Shown: positions 6,464 to 13,996, counted from the first letter of the stretch. The stretch: DNA of 18,220 nt from JAYZQT01 sp964412235 (GCA_964412235.1 CAYPNT010000061.1:1-18220); one strand, 5' to 3'. Notes: generated by a model from the sequence alone, not told the origin. Numbers and translations: made by a program.

Positions 6464-7992
6464 CAACTGAAGTCTCGGTCACCGCCAGGCGGACCGAAGG
6501 TTTCCGACGCAGAATGGTCACTGCATCGGTCATGATGGCTACCACCGTTGTTATCATCGATATGACTATCGCAACGATTGCCTTGCCGCACATGCAAGGT
6601 GGTCTGAGCGCAAGCCAGGATCAAATATCGTGGGTAATGACCACATATTTTATGATTCAGGCCGTCACCATGTCGGCCACTGGGTGGCTCGCTGGGCGGA
6701 TCGGCCGTAAAAAGCTCTACATCCTGTCTTTAGTCGGATTCGCTGTGTGCTCTGTGCTATCCGGCAATGCGACGTCAATAGAAGAAATTCTGGTATACAG
6801 AGCTTTACAAGGTATGTTTTCGGCGCCAGTCGTTCCGATCAGCCAAGCACTAATGTTGGATGCCTATCCTCGCGAGAAACACGCCCAAGCTATGTCAATT
6901 TGGGGCATCGGCGTAATGTTTGCGCCAGTGATGGGTCCCGTAATCGGTGGTTGGCTGACCGATGAATATAGTTGGCGTTGGGTATTTTATGTATCTATGC
7001 CTTTCGCACTTCTTGGTATAGCCGGCGCGATATTTTTTATCAGTGAGACAGCAAAAGATTTAGAACGTATATTTGATTGGTTCGGATTTACTACGCTTGC
7101 AATTGCGCTGGCTGCAATACAATTCTTTTTGGATCGTGGAGAGACTGAGGGGTGGTTCGATTCGAATCTTCTTATCGTCACGGCCACAATTATTGTTATT
7201 TCCTTCTATTTGTTCGTCGTACACAGCGCTACGACAGAGAAGCCGTTTATAAGCGTGGGGATATTAACTGATCGCAACTACATGTTAGGTTTGATTTTTA
7301 TGTTTTTACTCGGCGTGTTGGTTCTTTCGATGAATGTCATAATGCCACTATTTCTTCAAAACGCCCGTGGATACCCTATTCTCACAGCCGCTCTTGTTAT
7401 GATGCCGCGTGGCCTGGGCTCCCTATTCGGCCTGGTCTTGGCAGGAAAGTTAACTGACCGGATGGATCCTCGGTTGCAGATCGCAATCGGTTTCGCGTCC
7501 ACCGCATATTCAGCTTATCTATTCTCCACATTTACCATAGATGTCGGGATTTGGCCGTTTATTTTTGCTTCATTTTTTAATGGTATCGGTATTGGAATGA
7601 TTTTTGTACCTCTTACCGCGGTCTCTTTTTGGACCTTGCCAACACATTTACGTACCGAAGCATCCACGTACGCAAGTCTTTTCAGAAATTATGGAAGTGG
7701 AATTGGAGTATCTATTGTAATTAGTGTACTTTCGCGCACTCGGCAGACCAGCTACGCATATATGACGGAGCGCACGAACCCGTACAACGAGGTAATGCAT
7801 GACCCGTGGTTGCCAGCGCAATGGGATATCTATACGGGAGAGGGGCTACGACTGCTAGACGCGGAGATATCACGGCAGGCTCTAGCCATTGGGTTTTTAA
7901 ATGATTTTCAGCTAATAATGATCGGTGCTCTAATTTCAATACCACTTGTGGCAATGCTCTCACGCGGTAACGCTGATGTACGAGAGGCGTAA
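6460..7992 (+). CDS. emrB: EmrB/QacA family (DHA2) MFS drug:proton antiporter
   Basis: Inner-membrane drug/H+ antiporter of 510 residues, the usual size for 14-helix DHA2 pumps. Visible landmarks are the charged TM1 segment (VVIIDMTIATIALPHMQGGL), motif A in the loop after TM2 (GWLAGRIGRKKLY), an Arg in the TM4 region (YRALQGMFSAPVVP), and antiporter motif C in TM5 (APVMGPVIGGWLTD). The C-terminal half contains further hydrophobic helices and a long hydrophilic loop (about 428-466) before the last helix, as in EmrB. It starts on the ATG overlapping the emrA-type stop. With the adaptor it should export lipophilic or anionic toxic compounds from the cytoplasm or inner membrane. The divergent oxygenases suggest that its substrate is also a substrate or product of oxidation, which is inference. 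Confidence 0.93.
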   Translation: MTTEVSVTARRTEGFRRRMVTASVMMATTVVIIDMTIATIALPHMQGGLSASQDQISWVMTTYFMIQAVTMSATGWLAGRIGRKKLYILSLVGFAVCSVLSGNATSIEEILVYRALQGMFSAPVVPISQALMLDAYPREKHAQAMSIWGIGVMFAPVMGPVIGGWLTDEYSWRWVFYVSMPFALLGIAGAIFFISETAKDLERIFDWFGFTTLAIALAAIQFFLDRGETEGWFDSNLLIVTATIIVISFYLFVVHSATTEKPFISVGILTDRNYMLGLIFMFLLGVLVLSMNVIMPLFLQNARGYPILTAALVMMPRGLGSLFGLVLAGKLTDRMDPRLQIAIGFASTAYSAYLFSTFTIDVGIWPFIFASFFNGIGIGMIFVPLTAVSFWTLPTHLRTEASTYASLFRNYGSGIGVSIVISVLSRTRQTSYAYMTERTNPYNEVMHDPWLPAQWDIYTGEGLRLLDAEISRQALAIGFLNDFQLIMIGALISIPLVAMLSRGNADVREA

Positions 7993-8011
7993 ATTGACGA
8001 AAGGAGTGATT

Positions 8012-8026
8012 GGATCATTGTGGTCC
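8012..8026 (+). terminator. Weak hairpin after the efflux operon
   Basis: GGATCA and TGGTCC can pair (6 bp with one G-U) around a 3-nt loop, 20 bp after the pump stop codon. Only two T residues follow, so it is a poor intrinsic terminator; listed as a weak candidate. Confidence 0.2.
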
Positions 8027-8131
8027 TTAAAACGTTGAGCCATGGTCTATGACAAATTACCGCATTGCGGAAAGTTCGCTACGTCTGCTCTAAACTGTAT
8101 TATTAGGATACTTCAAACATCGTTATGACAT

Positions 8132-8881
8132 ATGCCTGCGCCTAATAAAGCACGTTTACGTAACACCTTAAAGAAACTTAACCGTGTTGCGAATAGCCAA
8201 AACCCTGACCCACGCATTACAGCACAAGAAGCACTTGACTATCTGTCCATGATGGCAGGGATAAAGCCCGTTATGTTGCTGGGAAGGGGATATAACGAAC
8301 CGACCTGGATCAGGGGTGTTCTCCAAATCGCCGCCGACCAAAAGTTTGATGTGATTGAAGGTTGTTTTTGGGATGCCAGCTTGGACGCTGGTACAGGTGC
8401 AGACTTACCCGATTGGTATAAAGAGCATACGCGCCGAGCGTTTTCCGAGCATCGCGCCTGGTATATTTGCCGCGCCCGAACTACCGCCCAAGAAGTGGCG
8501 GCGATTTGTGAAAGTACTTCACCAACAATTTCACAAGAAGCCCGGCTTCTAAATTATCCAGAATGTTGCGTTCGAAGCCACTACGAACGCTCAGCCGAAT
8601 ATCAGCGCGTATGGCTAAGCCTTTTGCTTCGAAAGTCTGGTGGGGATGATGAGAAAGCCATCACTATGCTGCAAAAAGGCGATGTATTAGAACCTGAATC
8701 TGAGGAGGAACGCAACCGCTTGGAAGCGGCTATGGGCGCAGTTCCCGTTCCCTTTACGAGCATTAACGCATGCGATGACTGTGTAAACGGCGGTTCGTCT
8801 GCACCGGCAAATGTTCAGTCTCTTAAAAGTCGGAAATTTGCTCACCAAATTGATAAAGGACTTGTGAAGGCACTTGAGTAG
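8132..8881 (+). CDS. Conserved-looking hypothetical protein with Cys-Cys and CxxC motifs
   Basis: I do not recognise this 249-residue protein with confidence. It is soluble, with no signal peptide or membrane segment. A charged basic N-terminus is followed by a mixed alpha/beta region. Then come YPECC (Cys145-Cys146) in LLNYPECCVRSHY and a CDDC pair (Cys214, Cys217) in NACDDCVNG near the C-terminus; further single Cys are at 78, 113 and 126. The YPECC-plus-CxxC arrangement recalls proteins that bind a metal or iron-sulfur centre, and the YPECC block resembles DUF483-type proteins as I remember them, but this is unverified. No good Shine-Dalgarno precedes the ATG at 8132. It lies alone, 139 bp after the efflux operon and convergent with the DapA-type gene, so context gives little. 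The long frame and proteobacterial-like codon use support it as a real gene. Confidence 0.75.
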   Translation: MPAPNKARLRNTLKKLNRVANSQNPDPRITAQEALDYLSMMAGIKPVMLLGRGYNEPTWIRGVLQIAADQKFDVIEGCFWDASLDAGTGADLPDWYKEHTRRAFSEHRAWYICRARTTAQEVAAICESTSPTISQEARLLNYPECCVRSHYERSAEYQRVWLSLLLRKSGGDDEKAITMLQKGDVLEPESEEERNRLEAAMGAVPVPFTSINACDDCVNGGSSAPANVQSLKSRKFAHQIDKGLVKALE

Positions 8882-9016
8882 CGATGTTTTATGTCCGGCG
8901 AAGGAATTAATTTATTCGTTCGCAATCACGCGCGGGCACGCTTATACGGACCAAAAAACGTTTTGATAGAGAGGCTAGATACATTGCGTCTGGTTGGCTT
9001 CTAAAGTTTTTAATTT

Positions 9017-9946
9017 TTATGCCGCTCTTTTAATCCGTACCCCGCTCGCGAGAAGGCCCGCCCGCTTCAGGACGTTGTCGAGCCGTTTCTCAAGTTCTTT
9101 CGTGGCCGGTGCCATTGGTAAGCGATGTTCATTCTTTGGCATAATTTTTAACTTTTTCATCATGTATTTTATTGCAATGGGATTGGTGTCGTAAAAGACC
9201 GCCTGATTAATCTCAAACATATCATAATGGAACCTTTGTGCTTTCTTAAGCTCTCCCGCCCAAACCGCTTCACACATCTTTGCGAGTTTCTTTGGCTGAA
9301 GATTCCCAACCGCATTCATCAATCCGCAGGCACCGACCGCCATCATTGGGTATGACAGGTCCTCTAATCCTACAAAAATACGAAAATCCATGCCAAAATG
9401 ATCAAGGCATTCTGAGGCGAAGCCGAGATCGTCCACGGCATGTTTCATGCCAACAAAGTTAGGACAACTTTGTGAAATCTGTTCAAGTGTATCGAGAGAC
9501 ACCGATACGGCCGCCCTTCCTGGGATATGATAGATCATCCATGGCAATGACGTTTGATTGCCCAGCACTTTATAGTATTCGACAAGCCCTCGCTGGGGTG
9601 GGCGGGTATAGTAGGGCGTCACAATAAGAAGTGCGTCTGCGCCAGCATCTTCCGCGTGTTTGCTAAGGGCCGTCGTCTCCTGAAGGTTTTGAGATCCGGT
9701 GGCTGCGACAATGGGTAGTTTTCCTGACGCCGCTTCGATTGCCACATCGACAATTTGATTGCGCTCGTCGACCGTTAGGGATGCAGGTTCCGATGTAGTC
9801 CCGTTTACCAAGATCCCGTGTGATCCATTTTTTACCTGAAATTCGACAAGGCCTGCATACGCATCATAGTCAACTTTATTATTGCGAAATGGGGTAATCA
9901 GAGGAGGAATTGAGCCCTTCAAAAAGGTCTTAGGTAGTTTCATCAT
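9017..9946 (-). CDS. Dihydrodipicolinate synthase (DapA) family lyase/aldolase
   Basis: TIM-barrel class I aldolase of the DapA/N-acetylneuraminate lyase family, which forms a Schiff base with pyruvate. Seen in the 309-residue protein: NGTTSEPASLT (Thr50-Thr51), Tyr139 in YHIPGR, and Schiff-base Lys168 in GMKHA, spaced like Thr44/Thr45, Tyr133 and Lys161 of E. coli DapA. Arg144 matches the DapA Arg138 position. The TTSEPASL block differs from the usual TTGES of lysine-pathway enzymes, and the C-terminal tail is basic. This gene lies beside a gentisate-dioxygenase-like gene, so a catabolic aldolase or hydratase-aldolase role is as likely as lysine synthesis. The start is put at ATG 9946, which has GGAG 9 nt upstream; the frame also opens at a TTG at 9961 that overlaps this GGAG. 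It follows the bicupin gene after 122 bp. Confidence 0.88.
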   Translation of the reverse strand: MMKLPKTFLKGSIPPLITPFRNNKVDYDAYAGLVEFQVKNGSHGILVNGTTSEPASLTVDERNQIVDVAIEAASGKLPIVAATGSQNLQETTALSKHAEDAGADALLIVTPYYTRPPQRGLVEYYKVLGNQTSLPWMIYHIPGRAAVSVSLDTLEQISQSCPNFVGMKHAVDDLGFASECLDHFGMDFRIFVGLEDLSYPMMAVGACGLMNAVGNLQPKKLAKMCEAVWAGELKKAQRFHYDMFEINQAVFYDTNPIAIKYMMKKLKIMPKNEHRLPMAPATKELEKRLDNVLKRAGLLASGVRIKRAA

Positions 9947-9955
9947 CTTTGATTT

Positions 9956-9959
9956 CTCC
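9956..9959 (-). promoter_or_regulatory. Shine-Dalgarno deciding the start of the DapA-type gene
   Basis: GGAG on the minus strand lies 9 nt before the first of two consecutive ATG codons (9946). It would be inside the coding frame if the TTG at 9961 were used, which favours the ATG. Confidence 0.6.
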
Positions 9960-10009
9960 AACTCTCAAACTCTAATTCTCATAAGTAGTTTTCAAACGGC
10001 CCCTAGTTC

Positions 10010-10020
10010 ATTGGACCAAT
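10010..10020. repeat. Small palindrome ATTGGACCAAT upstream of the DapA-type gene
   Basis: A perfect 5-1-5 inverted repeat about 64 bp upstream of the DapA-type start. A second repeat, GGACC (10013-10017) with GGTCC (10026-10030), overlaps it. The position suits an operator for the minus-strand gene, but no regulator is adjacent and chance occurrence is possible. Confidence 0.25.
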
Positions 10021-10068
10021 AGAGAGGTCCTTTTTCGTCTTGGGTGCCTACATCACACGTGAACAATC

Positions 10069-11217
10069 TTATTCTCCAGCCTGGCGTACTTCTTCAATAT
10101 TGGTTTCAAAACCTGAATTAGCTCCGAGAACAGACCAGGGATGCTTCAAATCCTCTTGCCAAAGGAGACTTTCCATGAAGATATTTAGCGGTTGGTCTTG
10201 AACCGTGAGCTCATAGACGGATTCCTCGTATGACGCGTGATTGTGCACCCCCCAGCCGGGAGCGGACAGCATGAGATCCCCGGCAGCCCACTCGTAGACC
10301 TTTCCTTCCACCGTGGATCGTCCAGACCCATGGAAATAATAGTTAATTGCTGAGGAGACGTGTCTGTGGGGTCGGTCGACGATTTTTGGGGGACGTACGG
10401 TCATCGTAGCAAAAAAGTTCGGTGTTGTTCCGTTAAACCGCGTAGTCATGGGATTAAATAAGAGGTACAGGCGCCTGCCACGATAGTCAGACCCAAGCGC
10501 TGTCAGTTTATCAAGTTCAGCTTTGACGTCTATCCACGGCCAGTGAAGCGCATTTGAATTGACTGAAGCGGGATTGATAAGCGTTTCATACGGCATAAGC
10601 CAAGCACCATCATCATTTAGCTGAAACGTACCGTAGGGGCTTTTGGAACGGGTATCAGTCGCATCTGCCTCGGCCCGAGACTTTTCTTTAGCCAATTGTC
10701 TCGCTGCGGTTTCAACTAGTTCCATCATTGGTGGTGGTTCTTCATCAACAATGTGGACATTCATTTTTTCGAGTAGTGGCGCATTTGAGTACGTCAGACG
10801 AACATGTAGATCTTTAGAATCATTTGCGTGCCAATATGTGCCCATCGATGGAAAGTTGTAGACATCGAACTCATTGAACTCGACTTTTTTTCCGTTGATG
10901 ATTGAATGTCCTTTACCCTCAATACAAAAGTTAACTTGTGTTGAATTGTGGCGTATCGGCGCAGTTTGTTCGCCCGGTTTGAGTACCTCTAATGTAACCC
11001 TAACCCCCGGGTTTAATCCTGGCCCGACGCCCAGCTCGGCCCAGCGTGGATGAACTATTAGAGACTGACGCCGTCCATTTTCAGGTCTTGGAAGCTCTGC
11101 GAGGCGGGCTATTTCTTCATCCATTTCGTTTTTGGTTATGAGTATGGGTTCCCACAAATCCAACTTCTCAGGATACTTATAGCCCGTTCGGTCAATAAAT
11201 TTAGCACTGTCAGTCAT
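10069..11217 (-). CDS. Bicupin dioxygenase, gentisate 1,2-dioxygenase-like
   Basis: A 382-residue protein with two cupin domains, as in gentisate, salicylate and 1-hydroxy-2-naphthoate dioxygenases that cleave the aromatic ring with Fe(II) and O2. The N-terminal cupin (about 75-145) has APIRHNSTQVNFCIEGKG and a later His130, so the usual HxH pair is reduced to one His90 followed by Asn. The C-terminal cupin (about 270-345) has PHRHVSSAINYYFHGSGR (His284, His286) and PGWGVHNH (His325, His327), a complete-looking iron site. In the family members I know best the catalytic iron is in the N-terminal cupin, so the site here appears shifted. The 40-residue linker after the first cupin is charged. 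GAGGAG lies 6 nt before the ATG. The downstream DapA-type gene may act on a later intermediate. The exact ring substrate is uncertain. Confidence 0.85.
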   Translation of the reverse strand: MTDSAKFIDRTGYKYPEKLDLWEPILITKNEMDEEIARLAELPRPENGRRQSLIVHPRWAELGVGPGLNPGVRVTLEVLKPGEQTAPIRHNSTQVNFCIEGKGHSIINGKKVEFNEFDVYNFPSMGTYWHANDSKDLHVRLTYSNAPLLEKMNVHIVDEEPPPMMELVETAARQLAKEKSRAEADATDTRSKSPYGTFQLNDDGAWLMPYETLINPASVNSNALHWPWIDVKAELDKLTALGSDYRGRRLYLLFNPMTTRFNGTTPNFFATMTVRPPKIVDRPHRHVSSAINYYFHGSGRSTVEGKVYEWAAGDLMLSAPGWGVHNHASYEESVYELTVQDQPLNIFMESLLWQEDLKHPWSVLGANSGFETNIEEVRQAGE

Positions 11218-11271
11218 GGTGTTCTCCTCTATTAGTCTTGCCGCGGAAGACGCTAGACTAATTTCTTAGGT

Positions 11272-11301
11272 AACTTAGTATTTGCAAACTTTCTAAGTCA
11301 A
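11272..11301 (-). promoter_or_regulatory. Candidate promoter with inverted repeat upstream of the bicupin gene
   Basis: On the minus strand TTGACT (11296-11301, 5 of 6 to -35) and TAAGTT (11272-11277, weak -10) are 18 bp apart, about 55 bp before the start codon. A perfect inverted repeat, ACTTAG (11273-11278) and CTAAGT (11293-11298), fills the interval and is centred on the palindrome TTTGCAAA (11281-11288). This geometry suits an operator that blocks the promoter; no regulator gene lies next to it. Confidence 0.4.
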
Positions 11302-11368
11302 GCAAATGGCAGAATACGTGTCCTGTTATGATGTATCGCGACTTCAAAGATTTCCAATTTTGTACAAA

Positions 11369-11800
11369 TTATATTTCAGGGTTTTCCACGCGATGTTTCC
11401 CGCGTTGACGTTTTACAGCCCCTCTCTTCGTCTTATCATCGACACGCCTCTTTTTTTGGGCTTTGCTTGGTTTTGTATTAACTCTTGTCCTCGGTCTCCG
11501 TGCCGCATTCTTAATGAGACCAATAAGTCTTTCCAGTGCGTCTCGCCGGTTGGCTTCCTGTGTGCGATAGCGGCTTGCGGAAATCACGATAACACCATCT
11601 TTGGTAATGCGCGAACCGGCTAGTTTTTCTAATCGCATCCGCATGTGTGTTGGCAGGGAGGGAGAGTGTCGGGCGTTGAACCGAAGTTGAACACTGGTTG
11701 ATACTTTGTTGACATTTTGCCCTCCGGATCCACTTGAGCGAATAAATTTTAGGACAATTTCGTCGTTACTTATCGATAAGCTGTCGTTTATGCGTATCAT
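11369..11800 (-). CDS. arfB: ArfB (YaeJ)-type alternative ribosome-rescue factor
   Basis: Release-factor-like peptidyl-tRNA hydrolase that rescues ribosomes stalled at the 3' end of non-stop mRNAs. In the 143-residue protein the catalytic GGQ is at residues 26-28 within IRSSGSGGQNVNKVSTSVQLRF, the class-defining block. There is no codon-recognition domain, as expected for ArfB rather than RF1/RF2. The last ~40 residues are very rich in Lys and Arg (KPSKAQKKRRVDDKTKRG), matching the basic tail that enters the empty mRNA channel. The length fits E. coli YaeJ (about 140). There is no Shine-Dalgarno; instead the leader can form a hairpin ending right at the ATG. It lies alone between the bicupin gene and the divergent permeases, and no functional link to them is evident. 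Confidence 0.95.
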   Translation of the reverse strand: MIRINDSLSISNDEIVLKFIRSSGSGGQNVNKVSTSVQLRFNARHSPSLPTHMRMRLEKLAGSRITKDGVIVISASRYRTQEANRRDALERLIGLIKNAARRPRTRVNTKPSKAQKKRRVDDKTKRGAVKRQRGKHRVENPEI

Positions 11801-11839
11801 TTTGGTACTTTATTAATGTAATAAGAAAATTTTACCAAA
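11801..11839 (-). promoter_or_regulatory. Inverted repeat forming the arfB leader hairpin
   Basis: TTTGGTA (11801-11807) and TACCAAA (11833-11839) are perfect complements separated by 25 nt. An inner stem, CTT(T)ATTA with TAATAAG around an ATG loop, can form with one bulged T. In the minus-strand mRNA the outer stem ends directly at the arfB start codon and there is no SD, so folding could limit initiation. A regulatory role is inference. Confidence 0.4.
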
Positions 11840-12107
11840 TTCGATAAACTATACTGATTTCTATCAAAATCGTTAATTCGCGATCTAAAAGTATACGTGC
11901 CAATAAGTTAGTACTTTATGCACTGTAGTGTTTGATAAAAACTTCCAGAGAAGTGGGTGAGGGGCCTTCAATTAGTCGACGTTGCACGCCGACCACTAAA
12001 CACTCACCATAAAAATTTAGTAATATGCCGCATCAGATTACGATTGGTGGTGTATATCTGCATAAACCAGTAATATAAATGTACGGACACCTTTTGCTGG
12101 ATTTTCC
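11840..12107. other. Intergenic region between divergent arfB and the EamA genes
   Basis: The full gap without a gene is 307 bp (11801-12107). Besides the arfB leader and promoter it contains AGTGTTT (11927-11933) paired with AAACACT (11998-12004), and within that interval GGTGAG and CTCACC can also pair. No open frame with a ribosome-binding site and no tRNA-like fold was seen. A promoter for the permease genes must lie here, but I could not pick a convincing -35/-10 pair; AT-rich stretches at about 12005-12030 and 12068-12080 are possible sites. A small RNA is possible but unsupported. Confidence 0.35.
11848..11876 (-). promoter_or_regulatory. Candidate promoter for arfB
   Basis: On the minus strand TTAACG (11871-11876, 4 of 6) and TATAGT (11848-11853, 5 of 6) are 17 bp apart. 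Transcription would start near 11841, so the leader of about 40 nt would consist almost entirely of the inverted repeat. Confidence 0.45.
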
Positions 12108-13049
12108 TTGAAAAACAAGTCCCAACCAACCACCGCACAGGCAACTGCGGTGAGAAACAGAACTTGGGGAGGTTATATACTCCTTTTAGTTGCGTTATGG
12201 GTCTGGGCTGGCAATTCGATAGTTGGTCGATTAACGGCTACGGCTGACATTCCACCCCTGGGATTCACCTTTTGGCGTTGGGCAACAGCATTTGTAATTT
12301 TTGCTTTGTTCTTTGGTATGCGCGCGTGGCGGCAGCGGATGGAGATCATAGCCGCGTGGAAGTTCATTGTGCCTTTTTCGGTCATATCAATCGCGGGCTT
12401 TAATGCTGTGTTCTACATTGCGCTCCAAAAATCTCCCGCTTTACAGGTAAGCTTAATCCAATCAATTCTTCCTGTTTTGGTTTTGCTGCTCGGCCTTACC
12501 ATTTTGCGCGAACGGATTACCAGACGCCAATGGTGGGGGGTTCTATTCTCCATAACCGGTGCGGTGATAATTGTAACACGCGGCGATCTATACGTATTGC
12601 GGACCTTGGCGTTGGGGGAGGGAGATGTATGGGCCCTTGTAGCTGTCTTCCTGTGGGCGTTACAGGCGTTTCTAATGCGCTGGAAACCAGTGCAAATCGA
12701 TATTATGGCATTCATGACGGTTATCAGTTTTATTGGCGTTGCGGCGCTTGCACCTTTTTATGTTTGGGAGACGTTGGTTGTTGCGCCGATGCCCCTGACG
12801 CAAACTAGCATTATGTTCGTACTGTATGTGGCAATTATGGCAAGTTTCATAGGCACTACCTGCTGGAATGAAGGTACGTTCCGAGCTGGCGGCGCTCAGG
12901 CCGGTTATTTTGGCAATTTGTTTCCGATCTTTGCAGGCGTACTCGCGATCCTGATTCTTGGCGAGGAACTCCGTTGGTATCATGTGGCCGGAGCAGTATC
13001 GGTGTTGATCGGTATTTGGTTGGCCACCTGGCGACGGACCACAAATTAA
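12108..13049 (+). CDS. EamA/DMT superfamily permease, first of three
   Basis: Inner-membrane transporter of the drug/metabolite transporter superfamily, 313 residues with about ten hydrophobic segments in two EamA repeats (about 22-155 and 168-305). Typical features are Trp/Gly-rich TM1 (LVALWVWAGNSIVGR), PPLGFTFWRW after it, and the end-of-repeat pattern LGEELRWYHVAGAVSVLIGIWLA. The frame opens at TTG 12108 without a clear SD. A GTG at 12150 with AGG 7 nt upstream is an alternative and would leave only a few residues before TM1. The next permease starts 17 bp after its stop, so the three form an operon. Such permeases mostly export or exchange amino acids, nucleobases or other small metabolites; specificity is not readable. 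Confidence 0.88.
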   Translation: MKNKSQPTTAQATAVRNRTWGGYILLLVALWVWAGNSIVGRLTATADIPPLGFTFWRWATAFVIFALFFGMRAWRQRMEIIAAWKFIVPFSVISIAGFNAVFYIALQKSPALQVSLIQSILPVLVLLLGLTILRERITRRQWWGVLFSITGAVIIVTRGDLYVLRTLALGEGDVWALVAVFLWALQAFLMRWKPVQIDIMAFMTVISFIGVAALAPFYVWETLVVAPMPLTQTSIMFVLYVAIMASFIGTTCWNEGTFRAGGAQAGYFGNLFPIFAGVLAILILGEELRWYHVAGAVSVLIGIWLATWRRTTN

Positions 13050-13051
13050 AC

Positions 13052-13057
13052 GAGGAG
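13052..13057 (+). promoter_or_regulatory. Shine-Dalgarno deciding the start of the second permease
   Basis: GAGGAG lies 9 nt before the ATG at 13067. The longer frame from 12974 would run 76 bp into the first permease gene and lacks a site of its own. Confidence 0.75.
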
Positions 13058-13066
13058 AGCAAAAAG

Positions 13067-13996
13067 ATGAATCGACTTCGCCCTGAAGGTAAGCCCGAAG
13101 GGCGTGTTTTGGCATATTTCTTATTGGCATTAGCAGCGCTTTTCTTTGCGATGAATGCGAATATTGCCCGAGCCAGCGCAGACGAGGTTCCACCCTTAGC
13201 GTTGACGTTTTGGCGGTTGTTGCTTTCTTTTCTAATCTTAGCACCATTCGCAGTTAGGAGTTGTTGGGCTAATTGGTCTCTGATACGGAAAAATTTCTGG
13301 TTGCTCAACCTCTTGGCTGCACTTCAGATGACGGTGTTTAATGCCCTGGTGTATAGCGGTTTAAATTATACGCAGGCTATAAACGGTAATTTGCTGCAGG
13401 GTGCGTTCCCTATCTGTGTCTTGGTCGCGTCAGTTATTTTTGTCAGGCAACGTATAACTTTTTGGCAGTGGGTTGGTGTGTTTTTTGGGCTTGTGGGGTT
13501 GGTGTGGATTGTTATCCGCGGCGAACCTGGGCGTTTGCTCGCACTGGAAGTTAATTTGGGTGATCCGCTGGTGTTTTTAGGTGTTTTTTCTTCTGCAACT
13601 TATGCTGCGATTTTATTCAAGCGCCCAAAGGAAATCGCGCTTACCCCATTCATTTTCTTGCTATTGGTATTGGGAGCTGTGCAGATTTTTCCATTTTATA
13701 TATGGGAGCACTTCACTCAACGTAGTTTGCCCCTGACATACACAGCCATTGGGGCGGTTCTTTCTATCGCAGTATTTGCCTCTATTCTTGCACAGATATT
13801 CTTCGCGGAAGGCATTCGACGTGTAGGCGCGCCCACTGGGGGCAACATAATCTACCTAACACCGGAATTTGGCGTGATCATTGCTATTACGTTACTCGGA
13901 GAGACCTTCCAATTGTTTCACGCCGTTGGCATTTTGTTGATCGCGCTCGGTATTTGGCTTGCAATGTTTATTGGTAAAAAGCCAAATACAACGTGA
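13067..13996 (+). CDS. EamA/DMT superfamily permease, second of three
   Basis: A 309-residue paralogue of the gene before it, with two EamA repeats and about ten membrane helices. A short basic N-terminus (MNRLRPEGKPEGR) precedes TM1, followed by the family block DEVPPLALTFWRLLLSF. The second repeat has GGNIIYLTPEFGVIIAITLLGE. The first repeat ends with a helix that includes FFGLVGLVWIVIRGEPG. The start is the ATG after GAGGAG. The stop overlaps the start region of the third permease (GTGATG). Three different permeases in one operon could form separate transporters or a heteromeric set, as known for some small DMT proteins, but each is full length here, so separate transporters are more likely. 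Confidence 0.9.
   Translation: MNRLRPEGKPEGRVLAYFLLALAALFFAMNANIARASADEVPPLALTFWRLLLSFLILAPFAVRSCWANWSLIRKNFWLLNLLAALQMTVFNALVYSGLNYTQAINGNLLQGAFPICVLVASVIFVRQRITFWQWVGVFFGLVGLVWIVIRGEPGRLLALEVNLGDPLVFLGVFSSATYAAILFKRPKEIALTPFIFLLLVLGAVQIFPFYIWEHFTQRSLPLTYTAIGAVLSIAVFASILAQIFFAEGIRRVGAPTGGNIIYLTPEFGVIIAITLLGETFQLFHAVGILLIALGIWLAMFIGKKPNTT

Noticed and set aside
6208..6624. Minus-strand open frame of 138 codons under the emrA/emrB junction
   Set aside because: Antisense shadow of two well-supported genes, with no SD and no recognisable motif.
10013..10035. GGACC/GGTCC hairpin followed by five T residues, as an intrinsic terminator
   Set aside because: The T-run is on the plus strand, but both flanking genes are transcribed from the minus strand and no plus-strand gene ends here; the stem is only 5 bp.
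12672..13308. Long minus-strand open frames of 191 and 150 codons across the permease genes
   Set aside because: They are antisense to membrane-protein genes with clear family motifs; their translations are basic, low in structure and show no domain.
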